Origin: Rotaria sp. Silwood1
Lineage: Eukaryota; Rotifera; Eurotatoria; Philodinida; Philodinidae
Assembly (NCBI GenBank): GCA_905250075.1
Contig: CAJNOP010000001.1
Span: forward strand, 2,161,947 to 2,225,946
Length of the DNA: 64,000 nt
Direction of reading: 5' to 3'
A program made the translations under genes and the position numbers. Shown here one piece after another: positions 13,410-24,582 of the stretch. The first letter of the stretch is position 1. The number at the start of each line of letters is the position of its first letter. Below the pieces are notes generated by a model. The model saw nothing but the letters and a program-made list of their open reading frames with translations, ran no database searches and had not been told where the DNA came from.

Positions 13410-13658
13410 ATGAGTTATTATCCAACTGGTATGGGTGCCGCTACTGGCAATCATTATCATAACGTAGCTGCTCAAATGCAAGCTTATTTAAATAATGGTG
13501 GTGGACACTTTCAACCCGCTCAGAGTGAATTCTATCAATATCACCCAAACCATGGCTTTCATAATGGAGGTCACCATCACAGTATGAATGCAATGAGGAA
13601 TGATGATGCCGATGCACTTGCTAGAAGCTTCATGAGAAATTTACTTACCGGAAGATAA
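13410..13658 (+). CDS. Small His/Gly/Asn-rich protein, function unknown
   Basis: Single-exon ORF of 82 aa starting MSYYPTGMGAATG. The frame is open upstream to 13350, but the ATG at 13410 is the first one in frame. The protein is rich in His, Gly, Asn, Tyr and Gln (PNHGFHNGGHHHS). It has no signal peptide and no membrane segment. It ends with a possible short amphipathic helix (ADALARSFMRNLLTGR). An AATAAA at 13811 is well placed as a polyadenylation signal. I do not recognise a family. The His clusters could bind metal, but that is speculation. It is probably genuine because its codon use and composition differ from the surrounding AT-rich noise. Confidence 0.6.
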   Translation: MSYYPTGMGAATGNHYHNVAAQMQAYLNNGGGHFQPAQSEFYQYHPNHGFHNGGHHHSMNAMRNDDADALARSFMRNLLTGR

Positions 13659-14737
13659 ACAAGATGAAAATAATTATGGATGAAACTTTTTTATAGCACA
13701 TTGCAGACTTATTGAAGAGCAGTTTTGTGGAGAATACTTGATATTGATTGGCATGTATGCTTTTATTTTCTGATTGAAAATGTAATTTTTTCCCAACATT
13801 TTATGCTAAGAATAAAACAGATTCTCGTTATAAAATCTTGCATTTGTTTTTGTGACTTGAATACTATGCATTGTGACTACAGCTCATCAGTCTAAACACT
13901 GAACAGCGCATTGTTTGTATTTTGTTCACAATATAATCGATGTATATTCACAATATGAATTGAATAATTCTTGACTTGACCTATTTATTCGCATGTTTTT
14001 TCTTTTTCAATATAGAGTAAAATCACTTCCTTGGATAAAACACGAATGAGTCTCTCTCATATACTGTCATAGCTATTTATCCTTTCTTGTTATTTGATTC
14101 ATATAATCTTTGAGAAGAGGATGAATCTTCGCTAAATTTAAAGTGTCGTGCCGATTATAACTATTAAAAACAATTACCTTCATAATGAAAACTATCTTTA
14201 TTAAAACACAATCAATCTTACAATTATCTTCAACATTGTTTCTCAAATTGCAACTTACATTTATATATCATTAGAGTGTATCTGTCACTACAAATAAGAC
14301 TATTCTTCTTGTTCGAAAACAATAATACAGAAAGCTGCCTTTCTTCTTATAAATTAAAAATGGTCTGATTTACCATGAAAAAACCCAATTTCATGCGATT
14401 TTATTTAAAAAGAAAAACATTAATTGATATCAAATTAATTAGTATTGACATTCATGAACTTAAGAACAATTTTCTTGTTAAGGTGAAAGTAGAATCTATC
14501 GAATAGTTCTATATTCTGAATGTTAGACGATTTGTATTGAAGTTTGTTATTTTTTTTCTCAAGATTTTGAAAGGCTTCGATGATGAAGTTATTCAATCAG
14601 TTTCTTCAAAACAATAAATCAAGATAGAAAAAAAATGAAATAATATCATTTTCATGGTTTCATTTATGACAATATAAAACTTGAGAGAAAAAAAATCATA
14701 ATCAAATTTATCATAAAAACGCAAATTCACATATACA
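13659..14737 (+). other. Intergenic, about 1.1 kb
   Basis: Contains the AATAAA at 13811-13816, probably serving the small gene upstream. Otherwise AT-rich with no recognisable gene or repeat. Confidence 0.5.
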
Positions 14738-16129
14738 ATGACAGATGATATAGAAAATAAAACTATTCCACAATCAAACTCAAAATGTATACAATTTTGT
14801 CAAAATAAAATACCATGGAAAAATATTCAATATTATTGCTGTGAACCTAGAAAAGATGTTCGTATATTTTGGTTTAGTTATTTTTTTATATTAATTATTC
14901 TATTTATAATATTTATGGTCGCATTTTTACAAAAATCATCAGTAACTATAAATTATTTGAGATGGTATAACGATAGTTGTACTATTGATTCAATTACAAC
15001 ATCTCCTATTATTGAATGTGATCATTCATTAGGTCTTTATTGTAGTACAATAACAGAACGATGTGCTTGTTTAGATAATATGTATTGGAATAGCTCTTTT
15101 TGTGATTGTTCATCAGGAATGTACTATAACGGTATCGGTTGTCAAGAACGTCTTACATTTGGTCAATCATGTAATTCCCAATCTGATTTTTGTATGGAAT
15201 ATTTAACATGTTCAACTAGTACAAATACTTGTGATTGTTCATCAAATTCATATTACAATCAAACAACTTGTAATTCAAAACTATCTTTTAATGCAACTCA
15301 ATCATGTACATTAACAAGTCAATGTATTAATGGTCTTACATGCAGGTAAATGAATTAATTTATTCAAATGAAATAAATATAATATTTTCAATTATTTAGT
15401 TTTAATGTATGTACATGTTCAACATCACAATCATGGAATGGTTATGCTTGTTCGAATTTATCTACATATGGTGAATATTGTTTGACAAATCTTCAATGTG
15501 ATAGCTCAGTGTTTTTAATATGTAATAATACATATTCAAGATGCACATGTAATATAAATTCATATTGGGATGATACAATTTGTCGTTCACGTCTTAATAA
15601 TGGTTCATTATGTAATAATACTCAACAATGTTTATCAAGTTTAGTATGTATTAATAATTATTGTCAATGTCCATTAATTTATACTCAATATTGGTCAAGT
15701 CAAACATTAACATGTGAATTATGTTATGGTAAAGATCTTTTTCTTTTTGATGGTATTTGTTATCATATACCAGTACCAACAAATACAACATTAGCAACAT
15801 ATTCAGTATTTTCATCAAATTATATATTATCAACAATTCAATATGATTATCAATTAAATTATATATTTAATCAACATATACGTGTTTATAATTGGACACC
15901 AATTTTTTTTTCAATTAATAATCCAATAAAAAACTATTTTCAATGGACACCTGATAATACTTTAATAAAACCATCATATTTATGTAATGAAACAATTCAA
16001 TTAAATTATACTGGTTATGTTGTTTCATTTAAACTTGAAACAAATACTCCATGTCTTCGTGCTTGGCCAAATACAACAATTGGACAATTAACTAATCAAC
16101 TTAATACATATATTTATCATACTCAATAG
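14738..16129 (+). CDS. Cys-rich type II membrane protein with EB/EGF-like repeats
   Basis: Predicted 445 aa from exons 14738-15345 and 15400-16129, joined in phase 2 across a 54-bp GT-AG intron. The N terminus (about 45 aa) is hydrophilic and has two Cys. One membrane segment follows (FWFSYFFILIILFIIFMVAF, about residues 45-66), so the topology is probably type II with a large extracellular C-terminal part. That part has repeated Cys modules of 40-45 aa with patterns such as CxCSSxxYYN, resembling EB or EGF-like repeats, and several N-glycosylation sequons. The last ~130 aa begin near FLFDGICYHIP and hold widely spaced Trp and two further Cys. They might be a degenerate C-type lectin-like fold, with low confidence. 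Probably a surface or adhesion protein; no specific ligand can be named. It converges on CLPP with 199 bp between the stops. Confidence 0.75.
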
Positions 16130-16328
16130 AGAACATAGAAACAAAAGTATTCAGTTGAATGATTGATTTTTTTGTTTTAAATGAGAAAGACGAATAATAC
16201 CAATGTTTATCGTCTACTTAACATTGATTAGTGTTAAATTTTATTTTTTATTATTTTTAGCCTTTTTTTTTTCTTCAGAACATAAAATTTGAACATAGAA
16301 TCAAAAAGAAAAATAACCAATATATGAA

Positions 16329-17358
16329 TTAATTGTTTGTTTTAGGATTTTTCTCACTTTCATTTAATATATCTTGGATAGGATGTTCAAGAACCTTATC
16401 AATGAGGCCAAGACTTTTAGCACTTTCTGCATCAAAAAATCGATCACGTTCAAGTAGCTTTTCTATAAGTAAAAAACAAACGTGTCGCATACATCCAACA
16501 AAAAAGAATAATTCATTACCAATTTCTTCAGATGTTTGACCTGTATGTTTCACATAAAGTTTATTGATTAGTCGTTTCAATTTTAGAATTTCTTCTGCAT
16601 GAATCATTATATCTGTTGCTTGACCCTGTTATAAAATAATTAAAAGAACTAAAGCGAAGAAAAAAAGATTTCTTTGAAATACCTGTACACCACCTGATGG
16701 TTGATGAACCATAATTCTCCTATAAAATGGAAAAAAAAGACAATATATTCTGTATTTTATATTGATCAATTTATGCATACGAATTTGGTAATGAATGACG
16801 TAAACCATGTGTACCTGATGTTAACAATAGTGATGCCTGGTAGAATAAAAGACTTATTTGGATTCTTCTCATTTCGTTTAATTCATCTCACCATTGAACA
16901 TGCTTGACCAACACACCAAGTTGCAATTGGTGGTGTGATATACTTCAAAAACAAGAAAAAGAAACATTTGTTTTAATATTAAAATAATTAAATTTTGACA
17001 TACTTGCATGGTATCATAAATTCCAAGGCCAGCAGTTACAATTCCACCTGCAATGATCTGACAATTGAGAAAGGTTGAAATAATTGATGAACAAACCTGG
17101 ACTATTGATATACATATGAACTGGTTTTTTTGAACTTTCCGATTGAAGAAAAAGAAGTTGAGCAATAATTACGCTCGCTAATTCATCTGTTATTGGACCC
17201 ATAACACATATAATACGTTCTTTCAATAAACGTGAATAGATATCATAAGCACGTTCTCCACGTCCCGTTTGTTCAATAACCATTGGAATCAGAGGATAAA
17301 AATTTTTAGCAGATACATGTAGTGATGCTCGACATGTTAAACTTTGACCGGCTAACAT
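16329..17358 (-). CDS. CLPP: Mitochondrial ATP-dependent Clp protease proteolytic subunit
   Basis: Serine peptidase that forms the proteolytic chamber working with the ClpX unfoldase in the mitochondrial matrix. Predicted 229 aa from exons 17358-17097, 17047-17004, 16942-16892, 16836-16781, 16719-16683, 16625-16520 and 16462-16329; all junctions keep frame. Conserved blocks include [20 protein letters not shown] near the N terminus, [10 protein letters not shown] and [11 protein letters not shown]. The catalytic Ser is S118 (VGQACSM), His is H143 (IMVHQPSGG) and Asp is D207 (GLIDKVL), so the triad is intact. The ~20 residues before the conserved core are a plausible short mitochondrial targeting sequence; an extra 5' exon cannot be excluded. 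The C-terminal extension is short compared with vertebrate CLPP. Introns are about 45-60 bp. Confidence 0.95.
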
Positions 17359-17596
17359 CTTTCAATAACACACAAAAAAAATGAGTTTAATCAAAAAGAA
17401 AACAAATAAAACTCTTTGTACTTTGAAATGTCGTGCAATAATTGAATACATTATATTTATGATCTAAAATCAAAAAAAAATATAAATACTCGTGATTCGT
17501 TTCCTTTTCGATGGCAAAAAGAAACAAAAAAATTGTCCGCAAAATAGATATTTTAAACAACATAATAAATTGCAAAAGGCGCTTTTGAAAAATATT

Positions 17597-18344
17597 ATGA
17601 AAGAAAATATTCAACAAGAAGAAACAATTCGACGTCAATGGTGGAAAAAATATAATGATATAAAACAATATTTGCCATATGAAACTAATTTAATATTAGC
17701 TTGGCAACAATGGGATTATATGAATAGATCGAGTTTATTGAAAGAATTTATTCTCTATGAAAAAAGAAAACATACTCAAAGCTTAAATATGAAATCCAAA
17801 CAAATTAATGATTTAGTCAAACTAACCCGGTATTGTCTGTTATATTCCCAAGATGCATGAGAAAGAGGAGAAGAGAGTAATAATCATGGTTCTAACCCTA
17901 ATGAAAGTGAAATTGAAGATATGAAATCTATATAGGAGATTTAGAATCTCTAGTGGAAACAGTGTCTTTCCAAATGAATTTTTATAAAAGATCATTTTAT
18001 CTCAATCGTCTCGACTTTTTCTTCGAACTAGAAAACACAAAATTGTTTTATTGTTTATTAATAGGAATATGAATGAGCCACTTCAACGACCAATCATGCT
18101 ACCTGTTGAACCAACTGTTGGTCATTTGCTTTACCATGGAGTAACAGGAGATAATTCTCAAATAGACTACAGTACTGGACGACAAACATATCTCAAGTTA
18201 CGAAAACAATTAGCACCAGATGAAAAGTTTAGTTATCCTATAACATCATCTATGGATATTACTTGGCGTATAGAAGATTTCTATGCACGAAATAACGATA
18301 AAATGCAAATATCAAATAAAAATGTTCATCTGAATCAATATTGA
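17597..18344 (+). CDS. Unrecognised two-exon gene, ~170 aa
   Basis: Two open segments join well through a GT-AG intron: exon 17597-17829 (ending in phase 2 before gtattg) and exon 18065-18344 (after ttaatag). The joined frame encodes about 170 aa. The N-terminal half is basic and Trp-rich (RRQWWKKYNDIKQYLP). The C-terminal half has YSTGRQTYLKLRKQLAP and SYPITSSMDITW. The latter vaguely recalls the C terminus of small axonemal proteins of the CFAP144/FAM183 type, but I do not assign it. No signal peptide or TM segment. The frame is open upstream of the ATG to 17492, so a further 5' exon or an upstream start is possible. It runs divergently from CLPP with ~240 bp between start codons. Confidence 0.5.
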
Positions 18345-18396
18345 ATATAAAAAAAAGATTATCTGCACGATAAATACCAGTTCAAACGTTATTATA

Positions 18397-19780
18397 CTAT
18401 ATTAATTTTCTTGTTACTGTTTTATTTGATTTTTCTGCTAATTGTCTCATCAATGCAAATCGACGTTGATTTTTATCTGGCCGTTGTTGTTGTTGTTGTT
18501 GCTTAGAATTTTCTGGTGATATTTTTGTAACAAATTGTTCTTGATGATTACTTTCATCAAAATGAATGTCTTCTGATTGTGTTGGAAGATCATCAGCTAA
18601 TGTTGGAAATATTAAATCTTGATATAAATCATCTGTTCCATCGTTTGTATTTTGATGTTCTGTTATGATTGGACATTGTTTATTAACGTCAGTAATAGCA
18701 CTTTCCATGAGCCAATTTTCTACAGATGCTAATTGTTGATTAAGATCATCGTTCAAGGTCTGAGCTGGTAATTCTTCGATTTTAGTATCAATTTCAACAG
18801 ATGGAGATGGTTTTGGTGCTAAAAAAGAAAAACTATGAGTATATAAGTTGTCAAATCAGCTGATCAGATTTAAATTATTTTCCCATTTTGAGTTACTAAA
18901 AAAAATAGGTATCCGAATTCGAATTGAACCAGGTCATATTAACATTCTTTGTGTTTTATTTAGGCAAAACATCTTGATTTTGAATTGTTTATTATAATTG
19001 ACTCTTCTACATAGACGATAAATAATGTTAGAAATCAATTTTCAATTCTATAGTTTCGGATATTAGCTTCAAGAGAGAATTCAATAATGCTTAAGCAGGC
19101 ATAGTTTATATAATGATCTATTTTTCTCATATCAAGTAGTATCGAAATACAATTGACTATCAAAATTGGTTAAGTTTTAGCATCAACTAACTAATCTTCA
19201 ATCGTTCATTTGGAAAGACAGATTTATGTCATATGGAATAATTCTAAGGTGAAAATATGCAATTTTATAAATTATCTAAAGAAGCGTACATTTTTAAGAT
19301 GACTCAAATATCTTTTGTACAAGGAATTTCGTTGATACGAATATATTAGAGAAATGCGTAATAGCAGAATTTTTCTCTAATGAAAATCCAAATTACTAAT
19401 TCTTTTTTTTCATTTATAGATAATAAATCTGTAATTTGTATCTACAAGCTTTTTTTCTTACATAAAATATCTGTTTTCTCAATTGAAGAAATATTCCATT
19501 CTTTATTATTTAAATAATTTTCAATATCATGAATATAATCATTAAATTTGTTTTGGTATTCTTCTAATAACAAATCTTTTTTCCTATCTGTTTGTTTTTC
19601 TCGTAAGATCTGACATTGTTCAACAAGATCATCGTATGTATTTGTTAATGTTAAAATATCTTTTTCAATTAATTGTATATCATTTTGTAATAATGTAATT
19701 TTTTTTCTTAATTCAACATTTTTTCCACGTATTTTAATTGCATGATTTAATAAAGGCGATGCATTAATCGATGATTCCAT
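18397..19780 (-). CDS. Coiled-coil protein, ~246 aa, function unknown
   Basis: Exons 19780-19462 and 18818-18397 join in phase 1 across a 643-bp intron (donor TTTTATgtaaga, acceptor tttttagCACC). The N-terminal ~105 residues are a probable coiled coil with heptad-like Leu/Ile spacing (ELRKKITLLQNDIQLIEKDI). The second exon encodes an acidic, Asp/Gln-rich, probably disordered region with a run of six Gln and a basic C-terminal stretch (NQRRFALMRQLAEKSNK). No signal peptide or TM segment. I do not recognise the family. A weak resemblance of the N-terminal half to meiotic coiled-coil proteins was noticed but not adopted. Convergent with the upstream + strand gene, with 52 bp between the two stop codons. 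Confidence 0.65.
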
Positions 19781-21840
19781 CTAGAATATAAAGAAATTCA
19801 CTTAATTTTCACAAAAATTAGCATAGTGACAAGAAAATAGTTATTAATTAAATATTAATATGCTATGACTAATAGCTGTTCTTGATTAAACAAAGATTCG
19901 TTTGAAACTATTTTTCTTCTATTTGAGAAGTTTTATAATTAGAATCATGGTTCTTATACATTAATTACAATGGATAATAATTCGAAAATGTAACGGCATA
20001 TCGTTCAAGTATTTAAATAGTAATTTATTCACTAATACAAGGAGTATGAACAATACATAATCGTTTATCATTGAATACAAACTGAAAAACTTTTTCAAAT
20101 AACTGAATGTGGATAAAGTACTGCGAAACAATACATGTTATTGGTTTGAGTTCAGCAGCCAATCATAACAAACTTCAATAGACGGACGACTGAACGAACA
20201 CATTTACCATCATATATTCGAATACTAGAATCATCGAGGGCGAAATATGTCATCATGGTCGATGAATCTTTAGTAAATGGTTTCCTCAGTTATACTTATG
20301 AAATTCAACATCATGAGTAAATGAAAGGGTTCACATTTATATTCTTTATCATAGAGCAATGTTCTAATGCTTCATTAGAAAAAACATGATAATTGTAAAA
20401 GAAAGCATTGTTCATTCATGTCATTGCCTAATAGACTCATTCTATAATAGATTCAACTATTTAGTGAAAATAGTAGAGTTTTAATTCAAGAAAAGACGAT
20501 TATATCAATTTTTTGAATATTATTCGAATTAAGATCTAATCGACCGATCTTCATGAGTTAGATAAAAGAATTATTTCTCTGACGAGGTAGTCGGTTGAAC
20601 CAATTGAAATGTTGTCAATAACCTAATAGTGACAAGGATAGCCATTCATTTAATGTAATTCATTCGATTTGCTCTCAAAGCCATACTTCGTAATGTGCTT
20701 TTAATTGATTACGTGGTATCATTGTCTTCATTACAAAGACAGTGATGTTATTAGAAACATGAATAATAAAGAATGAGCTACTCATATAGTTCAAATCATC
20801 TCTATCATACATACTCTTTCAAATAGTTCTAAGTTAAAAACAGATGATAATTCACTTAACAATAAATTTTTGTTGTGGAAATGACTCAAATTTTCTGTTC
20901 TTTCGAAAAAAATAGATTAAGAACAAACATAATAGGAAAATCCATTTTTTCATGTTATGCGTAAGGAATGTTCACATGTTAGGCCATCGTTATGGAGAAG
21001 CACCGAGAAGATAACTATAAGTAGGATTTTTAAGGTTGAAATAAGAAAAACGATGATTTGGTGAAGGTAAATTCAAATCTCGAACAAAAATTGATGTTAT
21101 CATATTTGAAAATGACCTACAAACAATCGTGTACTAACAGTGTATTTAAAAGCAAAAGGATTGTATCTGATTTCATACAAAAATTATCTATGCGATAGAA
21201 GCCAATCATTATTAATGGCTTCATCATCACACAAGGACTAAAATAATTAAAAGAAGGAGACAACGTTGTCAGTATTCATTATTCGCTACAACTCTAATGC
21301 TTGACATGTTTCACAGGAAAATATTAATTGCACCGAACTCATTTAAGTGCTGTGAAATACTCTTCGTCACCTGAATTTTAAATTCAAACGATGGCACAGA
21401 TGAAGATGTTAATGAAAAACATAATAACTTCCCATCCGTCGATTCATCAGATACACTGATGAATATTCATAAACAAACCATTTCGTTTTACTAACTGCTG
21501 TTCTCTTTAGATTCATGTATAACACATATTGAAGTACTCACAAACTTTACATTAGTTTATAATCAGTTTATGTAGAAAAATTGCAACCCGACGGAAGTTT
21601 TTCTTGAGAAACTTAAATGAACTAGCATAATTATAAATAATTCCAGTGAAAATATTCATTAAAAAAATGACCAAGAATGTGTTTCACATTCTAGAGGAAT
21701 GATTTCGCTTCTGAAAAAAAGTACTTTCCTTTTTCTGAAATGTACTTCGTCTTTTTCAATCGAGAATCCTGAAAAATACATTCCACTGCTTCTGGTACGT
21801 ATTTTCTTAATATTGAGACTCTCCACATTAGAGATGTGTA
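19781..21840. other. 2 kb intergenic, no gene recognised
   Basis: AT-rich with no ORF of note. A small hairpin (atcattgtctt / aaagacagtgat, about 20727-20755) with weakly mirrored flanks may be the core of another old inverted repeat, not firmly delimited. Confidence 0.4.
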
Positions 21841-21849
21841 CCGTCGCTA

Positions 21850-21970
21850 AAAACTGAGACGCGGGCCGCCACCGCTCTGAAAGTCTTTTCGTTGAGAGGG
21901 GCGGTCGTCTCTTGCTTCGTCAAATGAGAGATAAAATCGTGCCACCTCACTGAGCGGCCGCTTCGAACTG
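21850..21970. other. GC-rich island of unknown nature
   Basis: About 120 bases that stand out from the AT-rich surroundings, with clusters such as gcgggccgccaccgc, gaggggcggtcgtc and gagcggccgcttcg (including a gcggccgc octamer). A 64-codon open frame crosses it on the minus strand (22041-21847), but its translation matches nothing I know. No tRNA cloverleaf or hammerhead core could be recognised. It could be a transposon fragment, a structured RNA or a conserved regulatory block. Confidence 0.4.
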
Positions 21971-22731
21971 ACTAGAAGACTTTCTTGCCGACTTGTTACC
22001 GATTTATTGTACAAATGTTTCTGAATAAAAAGGTGCCTCATTTATTAACCAATTATGCATGAACAACAGCATAACAGTCATAGAGCCATGAAAATATATT
22101 CATTCATCAAATTTAACTTGATATACGTAGAGAAGATACCAAAAATCTGCTACCGCAAAAAAAAATTGGCATATCTACCATGACTTTCGAAACAGTGAGC
22201 TAACTCTTTTTCTGATGATAGAGCGATGTTCCAAGCTTGTCTACATAAATCAACAGCTTATTGACGTACTTGAAACCGAGCATGGTCTACTTCAATACAG
22301 ACTTCAGACTTTTTCTGGTACTCTCTTTCTAATGGTTAGCCATGAAAACATAAAATTTATCTAAAATTTGTTTAATGTATCTTATTTTCTCGAGTTTTTT
22401 CTCTGACCGATATTACACAACGAAATTTCCTATTCTTACCAACAAATAATGGTGTAACGATTGAAATGCTCCAAAGCGTCGAATTACTATAGAACTTCAC
22501 TGCAATTCGACGTTTCATATTAAGACCCCAAGGTCGGCATTTGTCAGTAAAAATAGAAAATTTTTTTAAGACAATGATCACCAAAGAAAATTCACAAATG
22601 GAGATACGTCAATATGTTTTTAGGTGTGTTTTATGTTTTTATAGTTGGCTACAAAAAAGATTTATTGTCGAAAATTTTCTGTAGATGGACAAAGTCATTA
22701 TAAAGTTTCTGCGCAAGAATATCCAGAAAGG
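21971..22731. other. Intergenic between GC-rich patch and foldback element
   Basis: AT-rich, with no supported gene. The short open frame at 22584-22372 (minus) has no domain or splice support. Confidence 0.4.
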
Positions 22732-24582
22732 GTACGTAGGATATCTTGGAGCTGGATTCGAGTATTCCATAACTGGATTCGCCTGTAGGTTATACCAAAC
22801 AGTGAAAAGGGTATATCAAGATAGATCTCGACGAGATCTATCGATTCCACTACTTACTTTTTTCTAACACCTCCCTTCATGGACAAAACCGCAAAATACT
22901 GACAAAAAATAAGCAAAAAAAAAAGCATTTTCGGTATAGCGCAACTGGATTCGCCTACAGATTATACCAAAACGAGAAAATGGTATCCCAAGATAGAACT
23001 CGACGAGCTCTATCGAATGGACACCTTTCTGGCACGATGTGATGCTTGGATTCACGCCGAAATGGGAAATCCTGACAGAAATCCGGTTTTCCTGTATCTT
23101 GCACCTGGATTCGTCTATAGGTTATACCAAAGCGAGAAAANNNNNNNNNNNNNNNNNNNNNNNNNNNNNNNNNNNNNNNNNNNNNNNNNNNNNNNNNNNN
23201 NNNNNNNNNNNNNNNNNNNNNNNNNNNNNNNNNNNNNNNNCCCGGCCTGAATCCGGATTTTTCGCGATAGTTCGCAACTGGATTCGTTTATAGGTTTTAC
23301 GAAAAAGAGAAAATGGCATACTAAAATAGAACTCCACGAGCTCTTTCCAATGGATACCTTCCCAACTCGATTTGATGCTTGGATCCCATCCGAAAGAGCA
23401 AATCCTGGCCTGAATCCGGATTTTTGGGCGATATTTGGCAACTGGATTTCCCTACAGATTATACCAAAGCGAGTAAATGGTACATCAAGATAGAACTCGA
23501 TGAGCACTATCGAATGGACACATTTCTGGCACGATTTGATGCTTGGATCCCCTCCAAAATGGCAAACCCTGCCTTGAATCCGAATTTTCGGCGATACTTC
23601 GCACCTGGATTCGCCTATAGGTTATACCAAAGCAAGAAAATGGTATACCACGATAGAACTCGACGATCTCTATCCTGGTATATCATTTTCTTGCTTTGAT
23701 ATAACCTATAGGCAAATCCAGGTGCGAAATACCGCCGAAAATCTGGATTTCGGCCAGGATTTGCCCTTTCAGAGCGGATCCAAGCATCAAATTAAGCCGG
23801 AAAGGTGTCCATTCGATAGAACTCGACGAGGTCTATCTTGGTATACCATATTCTCGGTTTGGTATAACCTGTAGACGAATCCAGTTGCGAAATACCGCGA
23901 AAATCCAGATTCAGGCGAGGATTTGCACTTTCGGATGAGATCCAAGCATCAAATCGTGCCGAAAAGGTGTTTATTCGAAAGAGATCGTCGAGTTCTATGT
24001 TGGTATACCGCTCTCTTGGTTTGGTATAACCTACAGGCGAATACAGTTGCGAAATATCGCCGAAAATCCAGATTCAACCAGGATTTGCCCTTTCGGAGGG
24101 AATCGAAGCATCAAATCGTGTCGAAAATGTGTTCATTCGATAGAGCTCATCGGGTTCTATCTTAGTATACCATTTTCTTGCTTTGGTATAACCTATAGGC
24201 GAATCCAGTTGCGAAATATCGCAGAAAATTCGGATTCAAGGCAGGGTCTGCCATTTCAGATGGGATCCAAGCATCAAATCGTGCCAGAAAGGTGTCCATT
24301 CTATAGTGCTCGTCGAGTTCTATCTTGGTATACCATTTTCTTGCTTTTGTATAATCTGTAGGCGAATCCAGTTGGGCTATACAGAAAATGCTTTTTTTTG
24401 CTTATTTTTTGTTAGTATTTTGTATTTTTTTCCATGAAGGGAGGGTGTTGGAAAAAAGTAATTAGTGAAATCAATAGAGCTCGTCGAGATCTATCTTGCT
24501 ATACCCTTTTCACTGTTTGGTATAACCTACAGGCGAATCCCGTTACGCAATACTCGAATCCAGCTCCAAGATATCCTACGTG
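22732..24582. mobile_element. Foldback-like palindrome of ~163-bp tandem repeats
   Basis: The two ends are exact inverted copies (acgtaggatatcttggagct at 22732; agctccaagatatcctacgt ending at 24582). Each arm is a tandem array of ~163-bp units recognisable by ggttataccaaa and by gaactcgacgagctctatcg. Six copies of the first marker run forward (about 22793, 22965, 23122, 23298, 23457, 23622) and six inverted (about 23698, 23855, 24018, 24180, 24343, 24513). Arm polarity switches at about 23690. A distinctive A-rich block in the outermost left unit (about 22866-22934) is mirrored at 24386-24452, so the arms correspond unit by unit. Units are more GC-rich than the flanks. Open frames inside show no known domain. 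Long internally repetitive inverted arms are the hallmark of foldback transposons (FB and Galileo type); a satellite that underwent inverted duplication is the alternative. No target duplication is obvious. Confidence 0.75.
23141..23240. other. Assembly gap (100 N)
   Basis: A run of exactly 100 N inside the left arm of the palindrome, probably an arbitrary-length or estimated gap caused by the repeats. Marker spacing across the gap is ~176 bp against ~163 elsewhere, so about one unit is spanned and the true missing length is close to, or slightly under, 100. Confidence 0.95.

Noticed and set aside
18397-19780. Assignment of the coiled-coil gene to a meiotic (SIX6OS1-like) family
   Set aside because: The resemblance is limited to generic coiled-coil spacing; there is no diagnostic motif.
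21850-21970. tRNA, hammerhead ribozyme or vector contamination in the GC-rich patch
   Set aside because: No cloverleaf, no hammerhead core and no vector sequence that I recognise; left as unexplained.
22685-24361. Several open frames of 60-130 codons in the repeat array
   Set aside because: They are different frames of the same ~163-bp repeat on both strands, some translate through the N gap, and none resembles a protein domain.
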